A stretch of DNA of 64,000 bases, taken from the NCBI RefSeq assembly GCF_001816165.1, contig NZ_MDZC01000079.1:1-64000 (forward strand), read 5' to 3'. Each line of letters starts with the position of its first letter. Position 1 is the first letter of the stretch. This document shows positions 17,508-26,621 of the stretch, piece after piece. The translations under genes and the position numbers were made by a program. The notes beneath the pieces were generated by a model. The model saw only the letters and a list, made by a program, of their open reading frames with translations. It ran no database searches and was not told where the DNA came from. This DNA is from Hymenobacter glacialis. GTDB taxonomy: Bacteria > Bacteroidota > Bacteroidia > Cytophagales > Hymenobacteraceae.

Positions 17508-18332
17508 ATGAAAACGCCCGAACCTTCTGCCTGCCACGAGCTGGAAGCGCTACTCCCGGCCTACGCCGAGCGCAGCCTGCCCGCCGCCGAGGCCGACCGC
17601 GTGGCGGCCCATTTAGCCACCTGTTCGGGCTGCCAGCTGCAGGTCACCCAGCTCCGCGCCCTTACCGCCGACCTGGACGCCGCCCTGCCGGAAGTGCCCG
17701 GCACGGTGCTGCGCGCCAACTTTATGGCCTTGCTGCAAGAGCAAAAGGCGCTGTTGCAACCGGTGGCCGCCGCGCCGCCCGCCCCCGAAGCCCGCGTGGT
17801 GCCAATGTGGGCCTCGGCTGCCACCTGGTTGCGCGTTGCGGCCAGCGTGGTGTTGGTTGCCGCCGGGGTGTTGCTGGGCCGGCAACTGCCCTGGGGCACC
17901 CGCAGCAGCAATGCCATTGCCGTGGCTTCCGGCAAGCCGGAATCGGTAGCGTTGCGGCAGGCGCTGGCGGGCCGCACGGCCTCGGCCAGCGACCGGATTC
18001 AGTTGGTGAGCAATTCTGGCAAGGCGTCGGAACCCGGCGACCCCACGGTGCAGGTGCTGCTCAATACCCTCAATTTCGACGCCAGTCCCAACGTGCGTCT
18101 GGCTGCCTGCGAGGCCCTCTATCGCCTGCGCGACGACCCCCGGGTGCGGGAAGGGCTGGCGCATTCGCTGGCCATTCAAACCGACCCCAACGTGCAAATT
18201 ACCCTCATCGACATGGTGGTGTCGATGCGCGTGCGCCGCGCCGTGCCCCAGCTCGAACGCCTGTCTAAACGCGCCGATGCCCTGCCCGTGGTGCGGGCCC
18301 AGGCCGAAGCCGGTATTGGCAAATTGATATAA
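17508..18332 (+). CDS. Anti-sigma factor with zinc finger and HEAT repeats
   Basis: This 274-residue membrane protein starts with an anti-sigma zinc finger (CHELEALLPAYAERSL..., HLATCSGC; the His-x3-Cys-x2-Cys pattern is intact), followed by a cytoplasmic linker, one membrane segment (WLRVAASVVLVAAGVLLG, about residues 107-124) and an extracytoplasmic part with about three HEAT-like repeats (TVQVLLNTLNFDASPNVRLAACEALYRL, DPNVQITLIDMVVSM, AVPQLERLSKR). It probably holds the upstream sigma factor at the membrane, while the HEAT part senses an envelope signal or partner protein. Confidence 0.88.
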   Translation: MKTPEPSACHELEALLPAYAERSLPAAEADRVAAHLATCSGCQLQVTQLRALTADLDAALPEVPGTVLRANFMALLQEQKALLQPVAAAPPAPEARVVPMWASAATWLRVAASVVLVAAGVLLGRQLPWGTRSSNAIAVASGKPESVALRQALAGRTASASDRIQLVSNSGKASEPGDPTVQVLLNTLNFDASPNVRLAACEALYRLRDDPRVREGLAHSLAIQTDPNVQITLIDMVVSMRVRRAVPQLERLSKRADALPVVRAQAEAGIGKLI

Positions 18333-18436
18333 ATCCCGCTCGATTCACCGCCTTTTTCTCACCTGATTTCTGCAACGCGGCGCCGGCTTTCCGGTGCCGC
18401 GCCGGTACCTCACTTCCTACATTTTCCCCTCTATTT

Positions 18437-19204
18437 ATGAATAAGCTCATGTTGCTCGCAGTAGCGGGCCTACTGGCCGCCCACACCGGGCAAGCCCAGG
18501 AATACAAAACCAAGCTCGGCGGCAAGGACCGCAAAATCGTCATCGACATGCAGGGCAGCGACGTGACGGTGGAAGGCACCGACGGCAACGAGCTGGTGAT
18601 AACCGGCAACGGCTACGAAGAAGTACCCAAGCGGGCGGAGGGCCTGCGCCCTATCTACAACTCGGCCGTGGACAACACCAAAATTGGCTTGTCGGTCATT
18701 CAGACCGATAATACGGTGCGTATCGTGAAGGCCTCGCGCAAAGACACGAAGTACACCATTCGGGTGCCGCGCAACTCGGCTGTGCAGTACAACCAAACCA
18801 ACTGGAACGGCGGCGACATTCAGGTGCGCGACGTGAACGGCGACCTGGAAGTAAACGTGAAAAACGGCGATATCCGGCTGACCAACGTGGCCGGCCCCGT
18901 GGTGGCCAACACCGTGAGCGGCGACATTCAGGTGCGGTTTGCGGCCCTGCGCCAGGGGCCCACGTCCATTTCAACCGTGAGCGGCGACGTGGACGTGAGC
19001 ATGCTCGCCAACACCAAAGCCACGCTGAAGCTGCGCTCGGTATCGGGCGAGGTCTACACCGATTTCGACATCAACCTGGGCAAAGGCGAGGACAACATGC
19101 GCCACATTGGCGGCCAGGTAGTGGACGGTAGCGTGAACGGCGGCGGCAATTCCATCTCGCTCAAAACGGTGAGCGGCGACATTTTTGTCCGCAAATCCAA
19201 GTAG
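18437..19204 (+). CDS. DUF4097 family beta-strand repeat protein, copy 1
   Basis: A 255-residue protein with a signal peptide (MLLAVAGLLAAHTGQAQ) and a right-handed beta-helix-like body built of short repeats typical of DUF4097 (GDIQVRDVNGDLEVNVKNGD, TVSGDIQVRF, TVSGDVDVSM, SVSGEVYTDF, TVSGDIFVRK). It is probably periplasmic or at the outer membrane. Function is unknown; such proteins often follow sigma/anti-sigma pairs, which suggests they are targets or part of the sensing. It is a paralogue of the next gene, 110 bases downstream. Confidence 0.85.
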   Translation: MNKLMLLAVAGLLAAHTGQAQEYKTKLGGKDRKIVIDMQGSDVTVEGTDGNELVITGNGYEEVPKRAEGLRPIYNSAVDNTKIGLSVIQTDNTVRIVKASRKDTKYTIRVPRNSAVQYNQTNWNGGDIQVRDVNGDLEVNVKNGDIRLTNVAGPVVANTVSGDIQVRFAALRQGPTSISTVSGDVDVSMLANTKATLKLRSVSGEVYTDFDINLGKGEDNMRHIGGQVVDGSVNGGGNSISLKTVSGDIFVRKSK

Positions 19205-19313
19205 TAACGCGCCTTAGCGCGTTCGCCGCCAGCACAACTACCAACCTTTCTGACTTAACCGCCAACCCGCGCCAAGGCTCGGCCCAACATCCACCTTTAA
19301 TTTCTGTAACATC

Positions 19314-20066
19314 ATGCGTCGCCTCTTTTTCTTATTCTTGCTGGTTCTTGCCGTGAGCGGCGCCCAGCCGGCCACGGCCCAAAAAATTGTTGAGAAAACC
19401 GCGAATCTGGCCCCTGGCCAACGGGTATTCCTCAACCTGCGGCAGGCCACCAACATCCGCATTCGCAGCGGCGCCAGCGGCAAAATGACGCTCAAGGCCT
19501 CGGTGAGCATCAACCAAAACAAGTTAAACGATGCCCTGCTGCTCACCACCGAGCAAGCGGGCGACGAGCTGAAGCTGACGTCGGCATTCGACAAGGAACT
19601 GCTGCGCAACGCCCAGCCCGGCGACTGCCCCAACGGCGGCGCTTACTACGGTGAGTCCTACAACACCACCATTACCAACGGAAAAGTGAGTGGAGGGCAT
19701 GACCGCGACGGCCGCACCGTCAACCAGGTGTGCGCCATCATCAACTACGAAATCACGGTGCCGGCCGACGTGGTGCTGCGCGTGAGTACCATCAGCGGCG
19801 ACATCGACATTGCGGGCCTCACCGGCGCCATCGACGCCAAGTCCATCAGCGGCTTTGTGGACGTGACCTGGCCCCCCACCACTGGGGCGGAAGTGTCGCT
19901 TAAAACCATTACCGGCGAAGTGTACACCGACCAGGACGTGGCCTTCAGCAACCGCAAAGACAACCCCATTGTGGGGTACCAGCTCCGGGGCACGCTCCGG
20001 GGCAGCGGCCCCCTCGTCAAGCTCGAATCCATCAGCAACGACGTGTATTTCCGCAAGCGGAAGTAA
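19314..20066 (+). CDS. DUF4097 family beta-strand repeat protein, copy 2
   Basis: A 250-residue secreted paralogue of the preceding protein: signal peptide (LFFLFLLVLAVSGAQPATAQ), then repeats such as VSTISGDIDIAGLTG, AKSISGFVDVTWPP, LKTITGEVYTDQDVAF and LESISNDVYFRKRK. It differs by an insertion around residues 95-135 with two cysteines (GDCPNGGAYYGES and NQVCAI) that could form a disulfide bridge in the periplasm. It is the last gene of the sigma operon. Confidence 0.84.
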   Translation: MRRLFFLFLLVLAVSGAQPATAQKIVEKTANLAPGQRVFLNLRQATNIRIRSGASGKMTLKASVSINQNKLNDALLLTTEQAGDELKLTSAFDKELLRNAQPGDCPNGGAYYGESYNTTITNGKVSGGHDRDGRTVNQVCAIINYEITVPADVVLRVSTISGDIDIAGLTGAIDAKSISGFVDVTWPPTTGAEVSLKTITGEVYTDQDVAFSNRKDNPIVGYQLRGTLRGSGPLVKLESISNDVYFRKRK

Positions 20067-20244
20067 TCATTCCAAGTACGGGCAGTTTCCCCGCAAAATG
20101 AGGCCAACGCATGACTTTAAAACTGCTGCGGCTGCACAATAGGACCGTTCTACAGGTGGGATTTACAGGTATTTTTTCCGGTTTTGCAGCGGGGCAGGGA
20201 TTCCTGCGTCCCTGGATTTGTCTTCACTTTAGCTTCTCTGGGCT

Positions 20245-22818
20245 ATGACTTTTACCTTTTCTCTGCGCGGAGTAGTGTTGTATTTGGGGCTAGTGGGTGC
20301 GGCGCAATCGGCCCTGGGGCAAGTGGCCGCACCCAGCGCGGCTGCGGCCCCTGCAACGGCCGCACCCAAGCGCCAGCTGGCGGCCGTACGCATTGCCCAG
20401 CCCATGAAAATAGACGGCGTGCTGGACGAGGCCGCGTGGGCCGAGGCCCAGCCCGCTACCGACTTTGTGCAGCAGCGCCCCAACCCCGGCGTGCCCGAGA
20501 AGCACCGCACCGAAGTGCGCGTGCTCTACGACGACGCGGCCATTTACGTGGGCGCTGTGATGCACGATGTGTCGCCCGATTCCATTCCGCGGGAGCTGAC
20601 GGAGCGCGACGTATTCGGCAATTCCGACCGGCTCGGCTTTTTCCTTGACACGTACTCCGACCAGCTCAACGGCTACAGCTTCGTGGTGACCAGCAGCGGG
20701 GTGCAGGCCGATGCCCGCTACTCCCCGGCCGGCGGCGAGGACTTTGCCTGGAACGCCGTGTGGGAAAGCCGCACCGCCCTGCGCGGCACCGACTGGGTGG
20801 CCGAATTGCGCATTCCGTACTCGGCCATCCGCTTCAGCACCGCCGACGTGCAGCGCTGGGGCGTGAATTTTTACCGGCAGCGCCAGCGCGAAAACCAGCG
20901 TTTCTACTGGAACGAGGTGAAGCCCCAGGTCGACGGCTTTGTGAACCAGTGGGGCGTACTCACGGGCGTGCAAGGGGTGAAACCGCCGTTGCGCCTCTCG
21001 CTCACGCCCTACGTGTCGGGCTACGTGAATCATAACCCGCTCAGCACCGAGGGCACCAAGCGCACCACCACCAGCTTCAACGGCGGGGCCGATGTGAAGT
21101 GGGGCATCAACGAGAGCTTCACGCTGGACGCCACGCTCGTGCCCGACTTTGGGCAGGTGCAGAGCGACAACCAGGTGCTCAACCTCTCGCCCTTTGAGGT
21201 GCAGTTCAACGAGAACCGGCAGTTTTTCACGGAGGGCACGGAGCTCTTCAACAAGGGTAATTTGTTTTACTCGCGCCGGGTGGGGGCCACGCCCATTGGG
21301 TTTTACAACGTGGCGGCCGGCCCCAACGAGCGGCTGCTGCGCAACCCCGCCGAAACGCCGCTGTTGAACGCCACCAAAATATCGGGCCGCACCAGCAAGG
21401 GCCTGGGCGTGGGCATTTTCAACGCCGTAAGCAACGATGTGTACGCCACCCTGCGCCACGAGGAAACGGGCGCCGAGCGCCGGGTGCTGACGCAGCCGTT
21501 CAGCAACTACAACATCGTGGTGTTCGACCAGAGCTTGAAGAACAATTCCTTCGTCAGCCTCGTCAACACCAACGTAACGCGCGCCGGCAGTACTTACGAC
21601 GCCAACGTGACCGGGGGGCTGTTCCGCTTCGCCAACAAGGCCAACGCTTACGCCGTGGACGGCCGCGTGGTGTATTCGCAGCGCCGGGGCAAGGCCTTTG
21701 ATAGCGCCGAGAACATCAACGACCCGAACGGCTACAAGTACCAGGTGGGGCTGAGCAAAATCAGCGGCAGTTTCACCTGGAGCCTCACCCACGGCATCGA
21801 GTCGGACACCTATAATCCCAACGACCTGGGCATCTTGTTCGGCAACAACAACATCCAGCAGTCCCTTGAGGGCGGCTACCGCATCTACAAGCCCTTCTGG
21901 AAGGTCAATAACCTGTTCACCCACGGCGGGGTGAGCCACACGCTGCTTTACCAGGACGTGCGCAACCGCTCGCGGTACCAGGGCATTGGATTCTACTCCG
22001 GGGCCAATACCACCTTCACCAAGAGCTTTCTGCAGGTGGGCTTTAACCTGAACGGCGACGCCGCGCAGCACGACTTTTTTGAGCCGCGCGTGTACCCGCT
22101 GGGGGAGTACTACGTGCGCATCCCGGGCAGCCTCAACGTCAGTGGGTTTTTCAACACCGACGCCCGCAAAAAATGGGCCCTGAGCGGCAATGGCGGCATT
22201 CGGCGCTACGCCGCCGACGCCCAGGTGCCGGGCCGCCCCAACCGCATGGGCTACGGCCTGGGCTTCTACCCGCGGTACCGCGTCAACGACCACCTCACGT
22301 TCCGCTACAGCACGGACTTCAATTTCCGGGACAGCCAAGTGGGGTATGTCAACGGCGGCCTCGACGCCAGCCACCCCCTGGACCAGCCGCTGCTGGGCAC
22401 CCTCCTGCTGGGCCGGCGCAACGTGCTCACGGTATCGAACGTGGTGTCGACGGCCTACACCTTCACCAACCGCATGTCGTTCACGCTGCGTATGCGCCAC
22501 TACACCAGCAATGTGCGCTACGCCGACTTCACGGCCCTGCTCCCCAACGGTGTGGAAACCCCCGTGGACTACCAGCGCAACCGCAACAACACCTACAACG
22601 CCTTCAACATCGACGCCGTGTACTCGTGGTGGTTTGCGCCCGGCTCCCAAATCAGCGTGGTCTGGAAAAACGCCGGCACTACTTACCTGCAGGCCGAGGA
22701 AGCCACCCCGCAGTACTTCGACAATTTCAACAACACCATCAACACCCCGCACAATAACTCGGTGTCGGTGAAGGTGCTCTACTACCTCGATTACCTGGCC
22801 CTGCGCAAAAAGCAGTAG
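20245..22818 (+). CDS. DUF5916 protein with CBM9-like N-terminus and barrel-like C-terminus
   Basis: An 857-residue secreted protein. After the signal peptide, residues about 48-200 form a carbohydrate-binding family 9-like domain (QPMKIDGVLDEAAWAEAQPATDF, EVRVLYDDAAIYVGAVM, NSDRLGFFLDTY). The rest is DUF5916, probably an outer-membrane beta barrel rich in alternating aromatic strands (FDQSLKNNSFVSLVNTNVT, FTLRMRHYTSNVRYADF). Family members are found across Bacteroidota, with proposals around sugar or peptide handling but no proven substrate that I know. It stands alone, ahead of a palindromic repeat. A long antisense frame over the same stretch is a composition artefact. Confidence 0.88.
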   Translation: MTFTFSLRGVVLYLGLVGAAQSALGQVAAPSAAAAPATAAPKRQLAAVRIAQPMKIDGVLDEAAWAEAQPATDFVQQRPNPGVPEKHRTEVRVLYDDAAIYVGAVMHDVSPDSIPRELTERDVFGNSDRLGFFLDTYSDQLNGYSFVVTSSGVQADARYSPAGGEDFAWNAVWESRTALRGTDWVAELRIPYSAIRFSTADVQRWGVNFYRQRQRENQRFYWNEVKPQVDGFVNQWGVLTGVQGVKPPLRLSLTPYVSGYVNHNPLSTEGTKRTTTSFNGGADVKWGINESFTLDATLVPDFGQVQSDNQVLNLSPFEVQFNENRQFFTEGTELFNKGNLFYSRRVGATPIGFYNVAAGPNERLLRNPAETPLLNATKISGRTSKGLGVGIFNAVSNDVYATLRHEETGAERRVLTQPFSNYNIVVFDQSLKNNSFVSLVNTNVTRAGSTYDANVTGGLFRFANKANAYAVDGRVVYSQRRGKAFDSAENINDPNGYKYQVGLSKISGSFTWSLTHGIESDTYNPNDLGILFGNNNIQQSLEGGYRIYKPFWKVNNLFTHGGVSHTLLYQDVRNRSRYQGIGFYSGANTTFTKSFLQVGFNLNGDAAQHDFFEPRVYPLGEYYVRIPGSLNVSGFFNTDARKKWALSGNGGIRRYAADAQVPGRPNRMGYGLGFYPRYRVNDHLTFRYSTDFNFRDSQVGYVNGGLDASHPLDQPLLGTLLLGRRNVLTVSNVVSTAYTFTNRMSFTLRMRHYTSNVRYADFTALLPNGVETPVDYQRNRNNTYNAFNIDAVYSWWFAPGSQISVVWKNAGTTYLQAEEATPQYFDNFNNTINTPHNNSVSVKVLYYLDYLALRKKQ

Positions 22819-22846
22819 GGGAGGAGACCCCTGCACAGTAGTAGGC

Positions 22847-22985
22847 CGTCATGCTGCGCCTGTCGAAGCATCGCTACCGCATTTATAAGAACGTCATGCT
22901 GAGCGTAGCCGAAGCATCTCTACTGCGAGAGTAATTCATTTACTACTGCGGTAGAGATGCTTCGACAGGCTCAGCATGACGTTCT
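22847..22985. repeat. Palindromic repeat cluster, TCATnCTGAGCG family
   Basis: Arms 22889-22927 and 22946-22985 are reverse complements with few mismatches (GAACGTCATGCTGAGCGTAG...). A further half copy, CCGTCATGCTGCGCCTGTCG, starts at 22847. This is an intergenic member of the family seen elsewhere in the window. Confidence 0.85.
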
Positions 22986-23006
22986 TTGCGCTGTAATTAC
23001 CTCCTT

Positions 23007-23801
23007 ATGCCGGCTACCAGTGCCCCTGAACTCCGAACCGTGGCCGTGACGCGCTACGTGACCCCGCTGCGCGAAGGCGGCTCCCTACCCGCCTTGGTCG
23101 AAGCCGACGACAACTTCCTCTACGTGCTCAAGTTTCGGGGCGCCGGGCAGGGTGTGAAGGCCCTCATTGCCGAGCTCATTGTGGGCGAAATGGCCCGGGC
23201 ACTGGGCCTGCGCGTGCCCGAGCTGGTGTTTTGCGAGCTCGACGAAGCATTCGGCCGCACCGAGCCCGACGAGGAAATTCAGGACCTGCTGCGCGCCAGC
23301 ACCGGCCGCAACCTGGCCCTGCACTACCTCTCGGGCGCCATCACCTTCGATGCGCTGGTAACCACCATCGAGCCGCGTTTGGCTTCGCAGATTGTGTGGC
23401 TCGATTGCCTGACGCTGAACGTGGACCGCACCGCCCGCAACACCAACCTGCTCATGTGGCACAAGGAATTGTGGCTTATCGACCACGGCGCGGCCCTCTA
23501 CGCCCACCACGCCGGCCCCGACTGGGCCCAGCCGCGCCCACGCCCCTTCCCGCAGGTGAAAGACCACGTGCTGCTGCCCCAGGCCAGCGAGTTGGCCGAA
23601 GTAGATGCCGAGAGCCGCGCCAAACTCACGCCCGAGCGCATTCAGGCCGTGGTGGCGCTCGTGCCCTCCGAGTGGCTCACCAATGGCGACGCCCCCGCCG
23701 AAGCACAGCGCGCCGACTACGTGCGCTTCTTGGAAACCCGCCTGGCCGCCGCCGAAACCTTTGTTCAGGAAGCCCAAGATGCCCGCAATGCACTTATTTG
23801 A
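23007..23801 (+). CDS. HipA-like kinase family protein
   Basis: A 264-residue protein with the core of HipA-type kinases but without the N-terminal HipA_N region. Visible are a nucleotide-lysine strand (NFLYVLKFRGAGQGVKALIAELI), a catalytic loop NVDRTARNTNLLM (Asp and Asn) and a DFG-like metal motif LIDHGAALYAHH. HipA proteins phosphorylate protein targets such as tRNA synthetases; this single-domain group is uncharacterised. The next gene (DUF3037) overlaps its last 23 bases, so the two are translated together and probably work together. Confidence 0.82.
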   Translation: MPATSAPELRTVAVTRYVTPLREGGSLPALVEADDNFLYVLKFRGAGQGVKALIAELIVGEMARALGLRVPELVFCELDEAFGRTEPDEEIQDLLRASTGRNLALHYLSGAITFDALVTTIEPRLASQIVWLDCLTLNVDRTARNTNLLMWHKELWLIDHGAALYAHHAGPDWAQPRPRPFPQVKDHVLLPQASELAEVDAESRAKLTPERIQAVVALVPSEWLTNGDAPAEAQRADYVRFLETRLAAAETFVQEAQDARNALI

Positions 23802-24162
23802 GTACGCCGTACTTCGCGTGGTGCCCCGGGTGGAGCGCGAAGAATTCCTGAACGTGGGCGTGGTGCTTTACTGCCGCTCCCTTGGCTTCCTGCAAACCCG
23901 CTTTCAACTGCCCGAAGCCAAGCTGAAGGCCGTGGCTCCCGCCTTAGATGTAGCCGAAGTGCAGGCCCGCCTGCAGGCCTTCGAGCGCATTTGCCAGGGC
24001 CGCGCGGCCGGGGGCACCATCGGGCAGTTTGGCATTGCCGAGCGGTTTCGCTGGCTCACGGCCACCCGCAGCACCATCGTGCAAACTTCGCCCGTGCACC
24101 CCGGCCTGTGCGCCGACGCGGCCGAAACCCTGGCCCGGCTCTACGCCCAACTGGTGGAGTAG
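23779..24162 (+). CDS. DUF3037 domain protein, partner of HipA-like kinase
   Basis: A 127-residue protein opening FEYAVLRVVPRVEREEFLNVGVVLYC, the signature of DUF3037, then a helical part (PALDVAEVQARLQAFERICQG) and FRWLTATRSTIVQTSPVHPG. It has no signal or membrane segment, so it is cytoplasmic. ATG codons at 23779 and 23788 both overlap the 3' end of the kinase gene. Pairing with the HipA-like kinase is typical of this family and suggests a regulator or substrate of the kinase, but no function is established. Confidence 0.85.
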   Translation: MPAMHLFEYAVLRVVPRVEREEFLNVGVVLYCRSLGFLQTRFQLPEAKLKAVAPALDVAEVQARLQAFERICQGRAAGGTIGQFGIAERFRWLTATRSTIVQTSPVHPGLCADAAETLARLYAQLVE

Positions 24163-24252
24163 CCGTGCTGGTTGCCTTGGCCACTTTTGGACTGGTGCCG
24201 GCAATTGGAGGGCAAACCGACCCCACAAGTCGTGGGTAGCAGGTGCCTCGTC

Positions 24253-24480
24253 TTAAAAAGCAATGGTGGCCGCTCCATCGACAGCGTTGGCGGGCAGCAC
24301 GAGCCTAATCAGCACGTTGCCCAGCGTGTTGGTCTGCACCAAGCGCTTGCGTCCCTTGATGAGCTTGCCGGCGTCGAAGCCCACAGTCTGCTCCGTGGCC
24401 GCGTCTTTAGCCACTGCGAGTCGAGGACGATAACCGTGGGCCATACTTTTTCGGTCCGAGCCCGACTGCTCACGGTCAGG
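24253..24480 (-). mobile_element. IS5-family transposase remnant
   Basis: On the minus strand a 63-codon frame reads VGFDAGKLIKGRKRLVQTNTLGNVLIRLVLPANAVDGAA, close to the conserved block of IS5-type DDE transposases (usually [21 protein letters not shown]...). In another frame just upstream VIVLDSQWLKT matches the DSQSVKT motif holding the first catalytic Asp. Both ends of the gene are missing and the frame is broken, so it is a dead fragment. No terminal inverted repeats are evident. Confidence 0.75.
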
Positions 24481-24534
24481 CAGGATTGAAGAACGGGCTG
24501 AGAGTTGGTCTACCGGAGGTTGATTGGCAGGATG

Positions 24535-25749
24535 CTACTTGGTTGATTTATTTTGGGGCCTTAGCGTGTAGAAGCTGGGCAATTGTCCCCCAAAGGCCGG
24601 CAAGGCATTGCGCTGGAATGTTCGAAAGTCGGGTGCGGCTGGGTGTGTCAGGGGGGGCGTCCAGAACGTCTTGGTTGAATTGGACCACACCATGCAATAA
24701 GCCGGGCCGGGCTGCGCCCCCAACAGCGGCAGCAGGCGCTGGGTATACCACGCCGGGTCACTCACGTTTTCCAGGCCGGTTTCGGTGAGTGCGGCCACTT
24801 TTTGATGGCGGGCGGCGTAGTTGGCCACCAGCTTCATTTTTTGCAGGGCCACCTCGGGGAGCACATCGGGCCGCAGGTCGCCGTAATTGTCCAGGCCCAC
24901 CACGTCGACATAGGCATCGCCAGGGTAACGCTCCAGCAACTGCGACTCGTTGGCGAAGTTGCGGTCGGGCGACCAGGCGTACAAAAAGCTGTGCACCTGC
25001 AGGCTGTCGCGCAGGTAGGTCACCGTAAACTGATAGAGTTGCTGGTATTCGGGCGCAGTGCAGTGGCTCTTGCCCCACCAAAACCAGTCGCCGTCCATTT
25101 CATGAAACGGCCGGAAAATAATTGGTATCACCCGGCCATCGGCCCCAATCAAAGAGTTGGCGTATGCCGCAATTTCCCGCAGGGAATTGGTGAATACCCG
25201 GTGGTGGCTGCCCCCCGGCAACAGGCGGGCCACTGCTTCCACGGGCGAGTCGCGCCAGTTCACGCTCACCTTCGACACAGGGTTGTTGTAGTGCCAGCTA
25301 TAGGTATTGATGCCGCCCCTGTTGTAGGCGTCGATGGTGAGTTGGCGCAACAACTGTTTTTCGTGCTCCACCACGGGACCAGTGTAGAAGCCCGCAATGC
25401 TTTCCAGGTCCCAGCCATACACGGCCGGGTAGGCACCGGTTACCTCCCGCACGTCCGACTTGCCGGGCGGTACGGGGGCTGCCTGGTAGTCCTTGGTCCA
25501 GCCGTAGCCCTTGCGGGTATCGTTCTGGTGGCCAAACAACACGTGCCGGCCCGCCAAAGCGCGCAGGTTGGCGAACAGGGCAGCCGTTTCAGGTGTGGCA
25601 GCTTTATCGGTGAGGGCGGCGCGGGCTTGGGTCAGCTGCTTGCTGGGTTGTGGCCGCGCCAGCTGGCTGCCACTTAGCGCCAAGCAACCGCTGAGCACGG
25701 CACAGAAGACAACCAAAAGCATGGCCCGGCGGGTAGTTTGCATCAGCAT
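24535..25749 (-). CDS. GH26 beta-mannanase-like lipoprotein
   Basis: A 404-residue lipoprotein (lipobox AVLSGC) with a glycoside hydrolase family 26 TIM barrel. The acid/base Glu is in FRPFHEMDGDWFWWG and the nucleophile Glu in ALTETGLENVSDPAWY; LFGHQNDTRKGYGW and GINTYSWHYNNP match the substrate-facing loops of GH26 mannanases. It should cleave beta-1,4-mannan at the cell surface or in the periplasm. ATGs at 25749 and 25743 are both possible starts; 25797 gives an over-long leader. It sits at the end of the second polysaccharide cluster next to a transposase relic. Confidence 0.9.
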   Translation of the reverse strand: MLMQTTRRAMLLVVFCAVLSGCLALSGSQLARPQPSKQLTQARAALTDKAATPETAALFANLRALAGRHVLFGHQNDTRKGYGWTKDYQAAPVPPGKSDVREVTGAYPAVYGWDLESIAGFYTGPVVEHEKQLLRQLTIDAYNRGGINTYSWHYNNPVSKVSVNWRDSPVEAVARLLPGGSHHRVFTNSLREIAAYANSLIGADGRVIPIIFRPFHEMDGDWFWWGKSHCTAPEYQQLYQFTVTYLRDSLQVHSFLYAWSPDRNFANESQLLERYPGDAYVDVVGLDNYGDLRPDVLPEVALQKMKLVANYAARHQKVAALTETGLENVSDPAWYTQRLLPLLGAQPGPAYCMVWSNSTKTFWTPPLTHPAAPDFRTFQRNALPAFGGQLPSFYTLRPQNKSTK

Positions 25750-25803
25750 CGAATTAGAATTGTGGCCAGCTAAGATTAAGCACGTGTGCACAAGCAACCG
25801 TTG

Positions 25804-26562
25804 TTACGAATGTTCTTTCTGCTGCTTTCGTTGTCGGTAAATGATGGGAATGAACGCGGTGCTGTCGATGAAGTAGCGGCGGAACAGCCGGGTGGGCTCG
25901 TTAGCAAAGCGCCAGAACCATTCCATGTGCAGCTGCCGCATGGCCTTGGGCGCCCGCTTGATGGTGCCGGCCTCAAAATCGAAAGAAGCCCCAATGCCCA
26001 GCGCCACGTTAACGTCTAGGCTTTCGATGTGGCGGTATATCCACTTCTCCTGCTTGGGAGCGCCCACGCCCACAAACAACAGGTGAGGCCTGGCGGCGTT
26101 CACCATGCGGACGATGCGGCCGTTTTCCGCATCGTCTTTTTCGAAGCCAAACGGGGGGCTGTAGGTGCCCACTACCTGCAGGCCAGAGAATTTTTGGCTG
26201 AGGGCTGCAGCAGCCTTTTCGGCCACGCCTTCCAGGCCGCCTAGAAAAAATACGCGGTGCCCGCGGGCCGCGGCGTGCTGGCACAGCGCCGGAAACAAAT
26301 CGGAGCCCGTAACCAGCGCTTTTAGCGGCGTCCCCAGAATTTTGGCGGCCCAAATCAAGGGGTTGCCGTCGGCCAGCACCAGCGCCGCATTCGCGTAGAT
26401 GCGCTCAAACTCCGGGTCGGTTTCCAGCTTCACAACGTGGTCGAGGTTGGGCGTTACCACATACCCTTTGGCGCCGCTGGAAACCAGGCGGTCAATTTCC
26501 TGGATGGCCTCCTGCTGCGTGACGTTGTTGACCAGCGCCTTGCCGATTTTTATCTTTTCCAC
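25804..26562 (-). CDS. WecG/TagA/CpsF family glycosyltransferase
   Basis: A 252-residue GT26 enzyme with family motifs VTPNLDHVVKLETDPEF, ALVLADGNPLIWAAKILG, VTGSDLF, VFFLGG, VVGTYSPPFGF and FVGVGAPKQEKWIYRH. It adds an N-acetyl-hexosamine or mannosaminuronic-type sugar to an undecaprenyl-linked intermediate at the inner face of the membrane. It is the last biosynthetic gene of the minus-strand cluster, 60 bases after a GT4 gene. Confidence 0.93.
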   Translation of the reverse strand: MEKIKIGKALVNNVTQQEAIQEIDRLVSSGAKGYVVTPNLDHVVKLETDPEFERIYANAALVLADGNPLIWAAKILGTPLKALVTGSDLFPALCQHAAARGHRVFFLGGLEGVAEKAAAALSQKFSGLQVVGTYSPPFGFEKDDAENGRIVRMVNAARPHLLFVGVGAPKQEKWIYRHIESLDVNVALGIGASFDFEAGTIKRAPKAMRQLHMEWFWRFANEPTRLFRRYFIDSTAFIPIIYRQRKQQKEHS

Positions 26563-26621
26563 TGCGGCGAAGCTTTAAAAAGGGATGATACGAAATACAT
26601 AAACCAAGCGCTGCCGACCCG

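Noticed and set aside
20290..22836. An 848-codon open frame on the minus strand, antisense to the DUF5916 gene
   Set aside because: It is Val/His/Gly-rich with no domain, and arises from the GC bias of the real plus-strand gene.
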